Shown: piece after piece, positions 63,801 through 64,000 of the stretch
How positions within the stretch are numbered: the first letter of the stretch is position 1
Layout of the letters: every line of letters starts with the position of its first letter
DNA from: Dicaeum eximium
Lineage: Eukaryota > Chordata > Aves > Passeriformes > Dicaeidae
Direction: 5' to 3'
Length of the DNA: 64,000 nucleotides
Assembly (NCBI GenBank): GCA_013396995.1
Contig: VWZP01005667.1
Location: 888,107 to 952,106 of the forward strand
The notes under the pieces: model-generated
The model's database searches: none
The model's input: the letters and a program-made list of their open reading frames with translations, nothing else
Told to the model about the DNA's origin: nothing
Translations under genes and position numbers: made by a program

Positions 63801-64000
63801 ATAAACCTTCATTCTTAATGATACTCTGCTGTGAACAGGTATATTGTAATATACATTGAACTGATCTAAGTGCTCTGAGATCTCTTCCAAAAAAGGCCTC
63901 TGACAAATTTTCTGTTTGCCAACTCTTGATATTAATAAGTTGAGAACTGTCTTAAAACTATGATTAATTTTTTTAAAAGGACAAACAAAACCAAAACCCT
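57895..64000. other. Non-coding sequence, no gene recognised
   Basis: AT-rich unique DNA with a small duplication (ACATACGAATTTC / ACATATGAATTTC) near 59207-59232. Minus-strand donor-like sites occur near 62146 (CAG/GTGAGTGCC) and 62500 (GAG/GTAAGAAT); the latter follows an acceptor-like site by only 15 bp. Frames up to about 119 codons have no recognisable domain. Confidence 0.5.

Noticed and set aside
1..64000. CRISPR array, prophage, operon or other prokaryotic system
   Set aside because: No regularly spaced direct repeats, no tightly packed co-directional genes and no ribosome-binding-site pattern; CR1 elements and composition mark the DNA as avian-type nuclear sequence.
1..64000. Endogenous retrovirus or LTR copies
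   Set aside because: I looked for paired TG...CA-bounded long repeats and for gag/pol-like frames and saw none. Solitary, strongly diverged LTRs could still escape detection by eye.

Overview
This window looks like bird nuclear DNA, probably from a songbird, and it is almost entirely non-coding. Three things support that reading. Four fragments are recognisable as CR1 LINEs, the dominant avian retroposon. No mammalian-type SINE or L1 is visible. Overall repeat density is low, with AT-rich sequence interrupted by short GC-rich islets. CR1 also occurs in turtles and crocodilians, so the bird call is likely rather than certain. I see no bacterial or phage gene organisation, rRNA, convincing tRNA or CRISPR array. 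No open frame could be matched to a known protein; the many frames of 60-170 codons are what chance gives in 64 kb read in six frames.

Layout. 1-21 kb: unique AT-rich sequence with a tail-to-tail pair of CR1 fragments (4472-4603 on +, 4971-5394 on -), a 55-bp tandem duplication (6546-6655) and two inverted pairs of octamer-like sites. 21-30 kb: a minus-strand CR1 fragment at 21.2 kb and a 48-codon minus-strand small ORF at 26.0-26.1 kb. That ORF has a signal-peptide-like start and a residue pattern resembling the nickel hook of Ni-superoxide dismutase, possibly by coincidence. 30-32 kb: an internally deleted CR1 on +, whose deletion junction coincides with a single N, and a CCATTT hexamer microsatellite. 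39-43 kb: the most gene-like part. It has a CpG-rich island (about 41.85-43.15 kb), a consensus minus-strand splice donor at its left edge, a well-formed minus-strand candidate exon at 39.0 kb, and a near-perfect 49-bp hairpin at 40.55 kb. 45-64 kb: one plus-strand candidate exon at 45.45 kb, several small tandem duplications, a minor CpG cluster at 51.3-51.6 kb and an ATT microsatellite at 57.9 kb.

Working model (inference): the CpG island is a promoter, with transcription most plausibly running leftward on the minus strand. The rest would be intron or intergenic spacer. The host gene cannot be named from this window. The least chance-like signal is the hairpin at 40553-40601. The microprotein and exon candidates are weaker and need transcript or conservation data.
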